Source: Chrysomallon squamiferum
Taxonomy: Eukaryota > Mollusca > Gastropoda > Neomphalida > Peltospiridae
Assembly: GCA_012295275.1 (NCBI GenBank)
Contig: CM022669.1
Span: 12,307,980 to 12,371,979 of the forward strand
Reading direction: 5' to 3'
DNA: 64,000 bases
Part shown: positions 52,940-64,000 of the stretch, one piece after another
Layout: the number at the start of each line of letters is the position of its first letter
Numbering within the stretch: the stretch's first letter is position 1
The notes under the pieces: model-generated
What the model saw: only the letters and a program-made list of their open reading frames with translations
What the model was told of the DNA's origin: nothing
The model's database searches: none
Program-made: the position numbers and the translations under genes

Positions 52940-53760
52940 TATACATGATTCACAATGTGTTTCACATTAATTGTACACACATTTAAAAGTAGGTTCATAT
53001 TAATTGTTATTATTTTTCCCAGTATGTTTTTGTTTAACTACATATGTTTAGAAATTTAGATGCCGTTTTTTTGTTTTGTTTTATTAAATGTTTTGTATTA
53101 ATAGTGCATATGTTTAGAAATAGGTATGCATTAACTGCACTAATGTTTAACAATATATTTTGTTTAAAATCTGTGTGATTAGAAATTAACTGTAAATATA
53201 TTTCATGTTTTAAAATATTTTTAAGACTCTGTTTAACAACTAGAGCCAAATTATCTGTACAGTATGTATGTATCTGCGTGTGTGTGTGTGTGCGCGTGCG
53301 CGCGTGTGTGTGTATATATGTATATATTAACTGTTTAATATGCCGCAAAACTCATTTTATGTTCATTTTAAATGTTTCAAAATACATTTTGTAGTAAGTA
53401 TCATTATTTTTATAACTTATATGTTAACTGTACATGTTTCACAATATGTTTAAACTGAATGTTCATGTTACAAATAAGTTTATATTAATGGTATAACATT
53501 TTTCAAACTATTGTTAACATCAACAGTAAAAAAAATGTATTAACTGTATATGTATTGCTCGATATATTTTATATTAATTGTACATACATTAAGAAATAGA
53601 TTTTATGTTAATTATATATGCACTTAGAAAAAGGTTTACATTATACATGTACAATATTTTATATTGTATATATGTGTAGAAATTCATTTCAGTTTATCTG
53701 TATATATGTTAAATAATGTTTTATATCAAGTGCCAATGTTTTAGTATATGTTACTCTGAA
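52940..53760 (+). repeat. Decayed minisatellite in the Ig receptor 3' UTR
   Basis: Units resembling TTAACTGTACATATGTTTAG, then AAATAGGTTTATA, recur at uneven spacing of about 35-60 bases, for example near 53035, 53100, 53130, 53420, 53545, 53575 and 53610. Copies are diverged. Confidence 0.55.
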
Positions 53761-54194
53761 TACAGTTTTAGTATGTTTAAAAAATTTATATATATATTTT
53801 TATTATAATTAAAAAGAAAATATTTCCAATGGTTTCTATTATTTTATTATTTTATATTTTAAAGTTTATGTTATGTTTTTAGTTCAAATGTTTGAAAAAT
53901 TCATTTCAGAAGTTTGTAACTAAAATATTATTTGCTAAATACTAGTCTTAAAAATTGTTAATACACTTTATAATTAAAAATATTGTGATATACGTCCACT
54001 ATTTTCAGTTTAGATCTTTATTTTTTTTCTATTTAGTTCTATTTAGTTTTTTTTTGTGTTTTTTATATATATATATTATTATTATTATTATTATTTTTTT
54101 TTTTTTAGTGTTTGTGTTTGATGGATTTTATTAGTGTGTACATTTATATATAATAACATGAAATATGTATATATTGTATTTGTATATTCAGAAA

Positions 54195-54200
54195 AATAAA
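54195..54200 (+). promoter_or_regulatory. Likely polyadenylation signal AATAAA, Ig receptor gene
   Basis: AATAAA followed by a T-rich stretch (CAACCTTTTTTTTAAT) about 1.3 kb after the stop. Repeat-rich 3' UTR sequence leads up to it. Confidence 0.45.
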
Positions 54201-54220
54201 GCAACCTTTTTTTTAATTTA

Positions 54221-55934
54221 ATCTTTACATTTTCAAGTTGTTATTATTAATAAGTGTAGATAGAGACAATGCCATCCATCTAAAATGTTTTAATGGAGAT
54301 AAAAAAGAAACAGTCTAAATATACTTTGTGTACTTCCAGGTTAGGTTTTATTTGTTTTTTTTTGCCATCAGATAATGTAGTATAAAATCTTTTTCTTTCT
54401 TTCTTTATCGATCTCCATCAGATTGCGATTTCTCCCTTTTTGTCAGGTCTTGGCATACGTAAGTAGTATGTATGTGTGGCACTTCCTGTTGACCGCTATG
54501 CAGACCATATGTCTACAGTAGTGTAGCTGGTGATTTGTTTTACACTTGAGAATGATCCTGATTGGTCCATCATTAGGGTCAGAAGATCTGGTGACTGTAT
54601 CGTCCAAACGTTGTTGACATTATCATGTCTGCATGAAGTGGGGGATGGGGGGGTTGGGTATAGAATGTTAATGGGTTCATGAATGTCTGGAACTGTGAAG
54701 AATTATTGCAGATCTTTTTCTCTGGTCATAAAATGAAACTTGAAATTTTAGATCTGCGTCTGCATGACTGAGCATGTTGGTAGGATGGACGGTTTTGTCT
54801 GAGATGGAGATAGTATTGCTATGTGTTGATGGTGGCTACATTCCTTCTTCTTTTAACAGGCTGTTTTGCTTAAGATTTAGTTGCTTAAAAAAAAAAAAGA
54901 GTACAGTTTCAAAATATGTTTTTTGCCATCTGTCTTGGTTGTTGTAAACTGAAGAGGTTTAGGGTCATTCAGTTGTTCTAAATAATGATAATAATAGTAA
55001 TGATGATGATAATAATAATAATAATAAATAATAATAGTAAATAAATCAATTAATTAATCTGTCTTCTGAAAAAGTACAGTTTTTAGTCAGCCAAGCATGT
55101 AAAACAAAAAAATATAAGAATTAAATAATCTCACATACAATTGCAAACAAAAAATGGTGCAACAAGAAAATAATAAATAAATAAATAAATAAATAAATAA
55201 TAAAATAAAATAATGTCTTCAGAAAAAGCTATTAGTCAGCCAAGCATGCAATGATGTAATGACTCCAGGAGTAATAACATAAAATGGTTGCATTAGAAAC
55301 AGAATTGTTTAGAATTCTTTTAATGAAGAAGACCCCCTCCAATAACCTTACAAGCAAGCATTAACAAAAACAGATACAACCACAAAATAACAACAACAAC
55401 AACCACTACTATTACAAAAGTAAAGATAATGAGGCAAAACGAATAAAAAAGTATCTCATTGTGTTTAATCTGCCGATTATTTATGATACGTACATAAGAT
55501 GGTAATCAATCAGAATAGTATGGCCTTAAGTTAGTGACTGATGGAAAATTGTTTCTATGACCTATATCACGTCCAGTTTTAGACTGGTACAACCTTATCT
55601 TTGTGTATTCAGTTTCATCGCGAGAAAAGATCCAGTCTAATGAAAATCATTTCCGGAACAAGCTGCAAAAACAAAATGACAACATTATTTCATTAAGTTC
55701 AAGTTAATATTATAAAACATTTTTAATCCGACATGGATTTTTTATTGACTTGAATTTTGTTTCGAACAAAGGAATAGCTGTATGTGTTATATTTTAAAGG
55801 ATTTATGATTAACTTTATTCAATATTTGATGTTTCACCGTTTAAGAATTTCAATTTGGTATTAATATTTCTGATTTCATTTGTTGTATTCTTTGGTGTTA
55901 ATATATATTAACAATTGATCAGGACATTTGTACA
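54221..55934. other. Intergenic spacer between the Ig receptor and JTB genes
   Basis: 54400-54850 is more balanced, unique-looking sequence without a domain-bearing frame. 54980-55210 holds ATA and AAAT repeats. A block containing TTAGTCAGCCAAGCATG occurs twice (about 55060-55101 and 55213-55250), a small duplication about 150 bases apart. TTCCGGAA at 55651-55658 is an ETS-type site that could belong to the JTB promoter. Confidence 0.5.
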
Positions 55935-57850
55935 ATGGTTGAATGTTGTACTAAGAGAAGAATGGTGGCAGCAGTCATTATTTTAATAAGGTTAGTAATT
56001 TGTGAATTATTTAATTTATGTATTTATAAGTAAAAATTATTGTAACCATACAATGAATGAAGCGTACATTAACATGATTAACTTGTGCATTTAAAACGTA
56101 AATAATTCATTATATTAAAATTATAAATTTAATTTTGTTTATTTTTCATTCATTATATTTCAGTTTGTCTGTATTAACATTAGTATTGGAAAACAGATGG
56201 TCTTTTCAACACAAACTGAAAGAAGCACAAATATCTTCTAAAGGTATATTTATTAATTTATGTTCAGTGAGAAAGACTGTTTTATATTATTGTTATTTTT
56301 TCAAATTAAAACCAGGTATAAATAGTACTTGTTTTTATTTATTTATTTATTTATTATTTTTTTTAAAAGCATATCCACTGAACTAACTTTACAGAAAATG
56401 GACAACAAGTATTAACAGTCAAATGCAACAGTTACCATGATATATATATTAACTGCTAGTCAGCTGTTTTAATAGAAAAAGTTCAGTGATACAGATGATT
56501 TATAACAGCTGAATGATAATTATCAAGTTATTATTATATTTATTTTAATCTTCAAGCTCATTTGCGTCCAGTATTGATCAGTAAATTAGAATATATATTA
56601 TTTTCTGAGTTACTCTATTTTTATGAAAATATTTAGATTATTAATAAAAAGATCATTAAGAACTGCAACACATTCTCTGAGCCCTATAATAATAACAATA
56701 ATTTGATTATTAATTTCAGTAAATGTTAATGAAAGTTGTCATTCCAACAAGTTTAAAGTTTTGGATACCTGTAAAAAATGTCCAAGAGAAGAGTTGGTAA
56801 GAAATTTAATTTATTTAATTTATTGCCAACAAAAGATACAAATAAGTAATAAATAAAAATGAGGATGCAGATAAAAGAAAACAAACACAAACAAAACAAA
56901 CCAAAAAAAAAAAAAAAAAAAAAAAAAAAACAACAAAACAAAACAAACATTTGTCACTTAAAAGAAAATTCATTTTTTGTTTATTCCATTTTATTAAAAT
57001 TAATTATTTAACCCAAATATGTTAATTTGGATAATTAAAATTTTTTGTTCATTCATTAGTCACATGAAATTACTGTATTAGTTCAAAAAATAATAATAGT
57101 AATAATAAAAAATATATATTATTTTGCGTAGATCTTCGAGAATGCTGATTTAATCTTTTATTAAAACATTCTTTTCTTCTTTTTTTTTTTAGAGAAAGTT
57201 GCTGCCATTTTGTATGGAAACAGGATACAAACAACTGGTTGAATGTGAGAATGGGAAGACAGTGTTTAGATGGTAAGAATATATCGTACTAATAAATTTA
57301 TACATGAAATAGTAATAAATGCATCACAAGTAAATAGTGTTCAGAAATTTATCAATTTTTGTTCATTTGAAGTTGAAGTACTTTGAAAACTGTTCAGTAA
57401 AAGTGTGATGAAAAATAAAATTAGTGTATGTGTTTGTAAATATTTGTGTGTTTTTGTGTGTGCGAGTGTGTGTGCATGTATATGCAAGTATGTGTGTGTG
57501 TGTGCATGTTTATGTGAGTGTGTGTGTGTGTGTTTTTTATTTGTTACTTTGTGTATGAATTTGTATAGTTCGAGTATCTAAATTTGTAATTACACTGTGT
57601 ATGGTTTGTTTTGCACACACATTAAAAATGAGTGGAAAAATATGTCTCCATTGCATCACAATAACACATTATTATTTTCTCTCTCAGGTGTGCTATTACA
57701 GCTGAAGTGGAAGCCAGATCTTTCTGGATTTTTGAAACTGTAAACATAGCTCTGGCAGTTTCTGCTTACACATTTGTACATTTTCGAAGACGAAAATTAG
57801 ACCGCTTGATGATGGACAAAATAAACAGACAGATAGGGGATGGAGTGTGA
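55935..57850 (+). CDS. JTB: JTB (jumping translocation breakpoint) family protein, 5 exons
   Basis: Exons 55935-55990, 56164-56243, 56720-56796, 57193-57272 and 57688-57850 join in frame (phases 2, 1, 0, 2) with GT-AG sites, giving 151 residues against about 146 in human JTB. Layout: an N-terminal hydrophobic signal segment (about 10-30), a Cys-rich extracellular part (ESCHSNKFKVLDTCKKC, PFCMETGY, VECENG, FRWC), then a family-typical SFWIFE leading into a single membrane span (about residues 109-130) and a short basic tail with RRRKLDR and KINRQIG. The Cys spacing and the FWxFE-TM-RQLDR-type end are those of the JTB family, small membrane proteins linked in vertebrates to mitochondria and cytokinesis. 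The exon 4 acceptor is TTTTTTAG|AGAAAG; starting two bases later breaks the frame. It lies 1.7 kb downstream of the Ig receptor gene on the same strand. Confidence 0.92.
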
Positions 57851-57997
57851 CTGGTTTAAATAAAAATAAATTTTGTTTTCGTTTACATAACTTGTTGACT
57901 TCTTCTTCAGTATTTTTCTTAAAATTTTGTATTCAATTGTTTGTTTATGTTATATATTATTATTTTAGTTGCAGTTTCTTTTGGACATTTTGAAATG

Positions 57998-58003
57998 AAT
58001 AAA
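57998..58003 (+). promoter_or_regulatory. Likely polyadenylation signal AATAAA, JTB gene
   Basis: AATAAA about 150 bases after the stop. Closer alternatives overlap at 57859-57870, only 9 bases past the stop codon. Confidence 0.45.
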
Positions 58004-59091
58004 CATGAGCAAGAAAACTCTGTGATAGATAAATAAGTTTGTTTATTAGTATGTGTTAGGATTTTAAGCCATATATTGTTTCATCTGAACAGAGAGAGGA
58101 GGATTTATTTGCTTTGATACAAGTATAACAGATATTTTGGTTTGTTATTTAGGTTAACTGTTGCTGTTAATATCATTAGGCCTGAAAAAATGTATCTTTA
58201 AATATTAATTAATATATTATTAAATGAATTTTGGTTGTGAAGATTTACATATTATAAATTGTTATAGCCCTTGAGCTGATTTTCAAAACAGGTCTGAAAA
58301 ATAGTTTTTCCTGATAGTTCCCAGGAATATTTTAGATCTGGTAGTTCTCACAAATTTTGTTGTCACGAATTTGATAGAGCAGTTTGAAAGGGGGTGGGTA
58401 CAAAATGTATATTTTAGAATATATTCAAAGTTGTTAGTTGGTGTCACAATCAATAATCAAATTATTCCATTTGTTCAGGGTTAACACTAGCAATGTTATT
58501 TGTGGAAAAAAAAAAATTAAAATTGATTACCCAAAGCAGCCACATTTCAAAATGGCCACTATCAGAATTAATTTGGGACACAATTTTCTCCATTCCAATA
58601 AATTTGTTCATTATGGCAAGAATATTTATGTTTTGGGGCTTTTGTGTCGACTCAGCCTTATTGAAATATTTAAAGCGTCAAAATGTATTCTATATTAACA
58701 TTTCTGATTTAATCGGCACCAGTAATTAGTAATTTACATGTAATTTAATTAATAATTAAGTAATAACAATTTAATAAACGTATACAGTAACTAGGTCTTT
58801 TCTTCACCGACGTGTTTCTCTATACAGAATGTTTTCAGTGTAAGCCGAGAACAATAATTTAACAGTTGTAATCTCAAAAAGGCTCAAAAGACTGTGTCGC
58901 TGCTTATCAAAGAAAATTTGTTTCTGCAGCGTCCGATTTCCTTTTGAAAGAGAATTTCTTTAGCACAAATTGTAACGTACGTTTTTAGATGCTTTTAAAA
59001 TTGTTTAGCTATAGCACTGTGTTGAACGTTTCTCTGCATGTCCGTGCTGAATGTAGTAGTAGTAGTAGTGATGATGATAATTTTTAATATA
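58004..59091. other. AT-rich JTB downstream region
   Basis: No supported gene. Overlapping frames at 58438-58729 show no domain. A short (TAG)n lies near 59055. Confidence 0.55.
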
Positions 59092-59797
59092 CAGTATACC
59101 CTCACCTATTCGCGGTTCCCCATTCGCGGCCCCGCATATTCGCGGGTTAGGCTCTTAACCCTATCGCATCGTATGCTGGTATACCAGGCTAGCGTCATAA
59201 CGTCATAAAAACAAATGCTCGGTAAACCGCACAAACAATATCAAATTTTTTCAATTATTATTGCAATACAGTACGTATTTTTTTTATAAATGCATACACT
59301 GTATATACAGTGCATATTTTTTGTGACCGTGTATTAATAATGTTTTTAATTGTATATTATTACCTGAACTGTGCGTACTGTATTTATCTGTCTGTTTTGC
59401 CTTTAAATTTGTTCCACTTTCTGTCAATTCTAATACATATGTTGTACGCATAGAAAATGACTTTACGGTGCAGTAATACAGTATGGGTAACTATGCTATG
59501 CGGTGTTACTGTCCTCCTGTACTTACGTTTCTTTCTGATTAAAATATTGTTTCAGTACAAAATTAAAATGTGTTTACATTATCATTACTACATTAGTGAA
59601 ATACATAACTGCATGCAATATTACTACATTATTACTGTATTAATTAGTAAGAGTGTCTTTAGAAAGTGTTTGGGAAGCATTTAGTACCGTATATAATCTC
59701 ATAATAGACGTTTTAAAACTGCATCCAATATTCGCGGTTTTTCGCTATTCGCGGGGGGGGGGGGTAAAGAACGTAACCCCCGCGAATAGCGAGGGAA
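59092..59797 (+). mobile_element. Pogo/Tigger-like MITE, copy 2 (right end clipped)
   Basis: Nearly identical to 22834-23513 along its length, including the internal 75-codon non-transposase frame (59457-59684). It keeps a segment of about 22 bases near 59352 that copy 1 lacks. The right end stops at GCGAGGGAA and lacks the last seven bases (TACTG plus TA) seen in copy 1. A G-run (59752-59763) replaces GTGGGG. Confidence 0.85.
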
Positions 59798-60932
59798 TTT
59801 TTAATATATATATTTTTGTGTGTTTCTGTGCGCGTACATGCATATAAAAATAGAGAAGAAGTATGTATATGTGTACAAAAGAGAACGAGAAAAAGTCTTT
59901 TGAAATAAATTATTTAAAAAACAACAAACAAACAAACAAAACAACCCAGCTGTAAATAAACCACAAAGAAAAGAAACAAAACAACAACAACAACAACAAA
60001 ATAATAAATAAATAAATAAGTGTATGGAAATGCAGTTTATTTTATAAATTAAGCAACTCATTAAAAAGTAAAGAATTTTGCAATTGTTTACACGATGTAT
60101 CAAGTTTTTTAATTATTCAAAATTATAATTTAATTTTAATTTACATTTACAGTTTTAATAATATTATTATCGTTATTGTTGTTGTTGTGGTTATTATTGA
60201 TGTTGTTATATCAATAGGAATATAACATAACAATATGAAATAATCTGTAGATTTGTAACACTAAATAATTTATACAGATCAATATATGTTTAATTATATC
60301 AACACAAAACCTAGGTATTTGATATGACAGTTATTTATTTATCTAAACTCAGACAATAAAAAGATTTTAGCTCCTACTGTTCATTCATACACCATTATAC
60401 TACAAATAATAAGTAATATATATGCAAAACATCGCTATTGTCAACATTTGTAATATCTGTAATACATCGATATTGTTAACATAGCAAACAGTCATGACTG
60501 TGAACACGTTCAAAGATTCATTCTTAACCAGTTGCGACAACTTGTAATTTATGCTGCTGTCATTATGCAACATTTGTTTGAAATATCAATATCCATATCT
60601 ACATGCTTGTTTGGTTTAATAATTATGGTGGAACCATGATGTAGCTGCACTGAAACACGGCTGTCATGGATATTCAGTATTCACCAACATCGATTGAAAA
60701 AAAAAATGGTTGTGCGCACAAATGCATCTGCATCTGATTATAATAAAACATATTATTTCATCATCTGTTGTGTCTGTTTATGAAACGATGGAACGATAAA
60801 AGGAAAACGCCCGTATTCAGGCATTTATTTATTTATTTAATTTTTGATTAATATTATAATTATAATTATAATTATTTTATTATTATAATTATTATTATTA
60901 TTATTATTATTATAATTATAATAATAATAATA

Positions 60933-60974
<42 letters not shown>

Positions 60975-61188
60975 TTATTAATTTATTTATTTATTTTGCA
61001 TAATATTATTGCTGCATTTGTATTATTACGTCTGCCATAATTCAGTAATTCAGGTTTTTCAGATTAAAACTAAACAGATTTTGTTATTTTTTCTATTATT
61101 ATTATTTAGGACTGAAGGATAAACCAAATAGCCGGTTACTGTCTTAAGATATCAGCTTTATCCTGCTTGGGTCCAATGTAGCTCGGCA
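59798..61188. other. AT-rich intergenic DNA with ATT repeats
   Basis: CAA/AAC repeats near 59920-60000 and an (ATT)n/(TTA)n field at 60835-61000. No supported exon. Confidence 0.55.
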
Positions 61189-61377
61189 GGACCTCGCTGC
61201 AATGCGGCATTATAACCTTCGCAGGATAAAACAGATATGTTGAATAGTAACTAACAGTTTCTTTTATATCTATGTATGTATGTATGTATGTGTTTGTGTG
61301 TGTATGTGTGTGTATGTATGTATGTATGTATGTATGTATGTATGTATGTATGTATGTATGTATGTATGTATGTATGT

Positions 61378-61412
<35 letters not shown>

Positions 61413-61430
61413 CATGTATGTATGTATATA
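61157..61430 (+). repeat. Hairpin-ended repeat followed by (TATG)n microsatellite
   Basis: TTTATCCTGC (61157-61166) and GCAGGATAAA (61221-61230) form a 10-bp inverted repeat around 54 bases. 61189-61260 matches the repeat at 8692-8760. It is followed by (TATG)n/(TG)n at 61269-61430. A fixed core plus an adjacent microsatellite is a layout known from several molluscan non-autonomous elements. Confidence 0.55.
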
Positions 61431-61559
61431 TATGAAACCTGATAAAGGGCTGATAAATACTTTGTAGGCGTATGATTATATTTCATTATGGTATCATATT
61501 TTCACTGAAATGGATCTCATTTGAAAGAAAATTAAAGAAAGAAATAAAGACATAGGATG

Positions 61560-62460
61560 CCACAGGTATGTATTTAACCGTCGGGTGGATTAATTCTAGT
61601 GCCGCATTGCAAAAAGCTGATTGTCATTCTGTGTTTATCAGAGATTACAGTCCCGTGTTCCCTGACATAACACGATCAACAGTAAACCATTATTCATCGA
61701 AACCCTCTTTCAGAACTTCATTCTGCCGTAGGACTTTTTGACACCAAGCCTTTATTGATGAGGGAGAATTTTTTTTTTTTATCAAGATACCACTGACACA
61801 GAAAAGGGCCGGTGCACATAAATGGAACTCGGTGGACAGTCAAAAAAAAAAAACAAATCTCCGTTCGTCATTCATCTGTTGAACAGATCAGCTTACACCA
61901 CACGTGCATCGCTTCCCTAATTCTTTTCTTTTTTTTTCTTTTAGTGAAATCCGCTGGTTATCTTCGGCTGGGCTATCTACTTACACGCGGATTTGTTAGC
62001 CGAACGAATAAAAACAGTATCGGTTTACGCCGGTCATTGTTGTCCCAAGCACCGAGCAGATCATTTAGAATCGGAGAGAGCTATCTTACTGTTCTTCAAG
62101 ATGGGGAAGAATCTGACGGGAGCCGGCCCAATTTGTGCACGGGATACAGGATTCCCTCTGCACCGTGCGCCTTCTGACGTGGCGAACAATGGCTGTCGTC
62201 TTGACGGCTTTTAATTTGTCAGACGTGAATATCGTGCAAGACGTCGGTGTAACGTGAAAGATGATAACGCATACAGGTGGCTGACTACAAGATTTGTTGC
62301 CGTCGCAGTTTTGTAAGAAACAAGAGGCATGTTCAGCATAATCCGCTTGAAGAACAACAGCAGGCCTACCTAATGGAAGATCTCGCATCCATTTACGACA
62401 GTCGTTGGGCAGTTAAGGCTCTATAGCAGACGCCCTCCAAATTATTTTATTTTCCCCTTG
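61560..62460. other. Balanced-composition region with open frames on both strands, unassigned
   Basis: G/C-richer than its surroundings, with frames of 121 codons (61812-62177, +), 73 codons (61993-62214, +) and 100 codons (62086-62388, -). None shows a domain, signal peptide or convincing splice frame. A polypyrimidine acceptor-like TTCTTTTAG ends at 61944. It may be an exon, a regulatory block or old repeat DNA. Confidence 0.3.
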
Positions 62461-62764
62461 TTTTCAGTACCTTAACGGCAGTGCGCGCATTAATTTAAAA
62501 CAGATTAATTAATAAACACAACTGATGAGATATAAATTTGTTCAGATTTGTTAAACTGAATAATTTAATGTTAATACGAACCGCAGAATCATCATTGTCG
62601 TCATCCCTCCATATTCACAAAATTCTAATAAAAGTCATAAGGAAATCTTTGAATATGCCTATGGTGATATGACTAGTCCACATATAATTCAGTTAGCAGC
62701 ATACATATTTGTTTTGTTGTTTCTTCTTCTTCTTCTTTTTGTTTTTAAACCACATAATTTAAAA

Positions 62765-63033
62765 TATAGGTTTTCAGCCTGAGGATCGCGAGATCGTTCT
62801 TGAGCGAGGGTATGGTTTACTTTTCTTCAACTTGACTTGAAAGGAGGAATAAATAAAAACGTGTAGCTAGGTTTGGGACCCGTCATAGTGAATATAGATT
62901 CCTTTTGTACTGTCTTTGGTTGATGAAAATATGGTAACCCTAGATATTATTGAATCAAAATTTTAAAGGGGGTCATCGGTCATATTGAGTTGCTCACAAG
63001 GGGTCGCGGTACGAAAAAGGTTGCAAACCAGTG
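62765..63033 (-). mobile_element. hAT-like MITE with 8-bp target duplication
   Basis: The right end, reverse-complemented, reads CACTGGTTTGCAACCTTTTT and continues CGTACCGCGACCCC. The left end reads TATAGGTTTTCAGCCTGAGG and continues ATCGCGAG. These are imperfect inverted repeats of the CAGTGGTTCTCAACC type found in many hAT elements. The flanks are ATTTAAAA (62757-62764) and ATTTAAAG (63034-63041), a 7/8-matching 8-bp duplication as expected for hAT. The 269-bp body is non-coding. The first bases of the left end have mutated. Confidence 0.7.
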
Positions 63034-64000
63034 ATTTAAAGTATTAAATGAAGCACGAAAAAGTCGTCTGTTTGTAGTTTCTCGTGTTATTTTTAACTTT
63101 ATTATTAACAAAAGTTCAGAAACAGTAGCATTCAATCAAAGCATATAAAGCGTATTTAGTTTGTGTTTGTACACAAAACGTACATTTTACAATGAAATTC
63201 AGTGACTGAACAGTACTTCACTGGGGAATCATCATCAAAACAAAGTCACAGTACCCTGTTTGACAAAACTTCTGACTTTTTTTTATTTTTTATCATTGTT
63301 ATTCAGCATGATGAAATCACTCTACAGAGTTTACCAACGTGTAATAACATTCATTATTATATTAATGCAATTTCGGTGGATAATACGTTGGTTATTAAAC
63401 CTTTCGATTATAAAAATGAATCGGAGACACAGAAAGAATTCAACGACACAAAAACAAGGGTGTATGTTATTTCATTTCCTTGTAATTTGATCAAACAATA
63501 GATTTCTACTTTGAGCTCAAACCAAATATAAGCTGAACAGATTAAAACTCAGAGTTTTGCAAAGACAACTGAATTCAATTTACCTCATTTACTCTGTCTG
63601 ATGTTGACCACACCACCCAATTAAAACTACTGGTGTTCTTCGGCGCGGGATTCTGCTCGTGCCGACCTCGTGCAGTGTCTTCTGGAACGCCTATTGAAAT
63701 AGGCACCAATCCCCATAATAATTATTGTAATAGGAAAAATCAACTTTGTGTTTGGTTATAAAAAAAAAAATATTAAAAAAAATATATAAAAAGGGTGGGG
63801 GGGGAAAAGAAGAAATCAAACCCAGAATTAGAAATGTTTTAGTTTTTTATATTTTTATTTTGCCCGTCAGATACATTTTTATTTTATTTTTTAAATTTTA
63901 TTTTAAAGCATGTTTGTGATTCTTTAAAATTTAAATAAATAATTAAAATATATTTTTGATGCCCTTTTTCGTATTAACACTTAGTATAAATATTATAAAG
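63034..64000. other. Window end: possible exon and AT-rich DNA
   Basis: Contains a candidate exon (listed separately), a short hairpin GCCTATT/AATAGGC near 63690 and A/T-rich sequence with a G-run near 63797. Nothing else is recognised. Confidence 0.45.
63307..63501 (+). CDS. Weak candidate exon of an unknown gene extending past the window
   Basis: A polypyrimidine stretch and CAG ending at 63306 (TTGTTATTCAG) precede a frame encoding a hydrophilic segment with two N-glycosylation sequons (NES, NDT) and two Cys. The frame begins upstream with a hydrophobic FLFFIIVI run. A second frame over the same bases starts MMKSLYRVYQ and is hydrophobic, resembling a signal-anchor. Only one can be real, and possibly neither is. 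No family is recognised; the stop of this frame is at 63501. Confidence 0.2.
   Translation, partial: HDEITLQSLPTCNNIHYYINAISVDNTLVIKPFDYKNESETQKEFNDTKTRVYVISFPCNLIKQ

Overview
The window is nuclear DNA from an animal. It is strongly AT-rich, packed with microsatellites and small dispersed repeats, and holds few genes, which are split by spliceosomal introns. The gene families (a BTB-BACK-PHR adaptor, a JTB protein, a LicD-type transferase and an Ig/FN3 receptor) and the repeat style fit an invertebrate, most likely a mollusc or other lophotrochozoan. That placement is inference. All calls below rest on reading frames, splice-site and phase consistency, and family knowledge; no database search was run.

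Layout: 0.2-2.65 kb holds a three-exon BTB/BACK/PHR gene, followed by a long AT-rich 3' flank with decayed tandem repeats. From about 5.3 to 35.8 kb I find no convincing coding exon. This stretch holds microsatellites, a 680-bp pogo/Tigger-like MITE (22.8 kb), a dispersed repeat pair (27.6 and 31.1 kb), a candidate promoter and non-coding first exon (17.1-17.9 kb) and a pre-miRNA-like hairpin (34.45 kb). A single-exon LicD-family gene lies at 36.17-37.16 kb. From 37.2 to 44.6 kb there are more simple repeats and another small inverted-terminal-repeat element (39.8 kb).

The centrepiece is a 13-coding-exon gene at 44.6-52.9 kb. It encodes a 692-residue type I membrane protein with a signal peptide, four Ig-like domains, one FN3 domain, one membrane span and a tyrosine-motif tail. 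The tail carries an ITAM-like pair, an ITIM-like motif and a C-terminal YxxM. Every exon joins in frame. Two introns use GC-AG sites, and reading through either one gives a sensible alternative end: a secreted form, or a form lacking the YxxM. The membrane-span exon is flanked on both sides by long CU tracts. Together these suggest an alternatively spliced invertebrate immune-type or adhesion receptor, and this is the system I consider most worth testing.

A compact five-exon JTB gene follows at 55.9-57.9 kb. The last 6 kb holds a second copy of the pogo-like MITE (59.1 kb), a hairpin/microsatellite repeat related to one at 8.7 kb, an hAT-like MITE with 8-bp target duplications (62.8 kb) and a weak candidate exon running toward the window end. 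All four supported genes are on the + strand. Nothing in the sequence shows that they act together.
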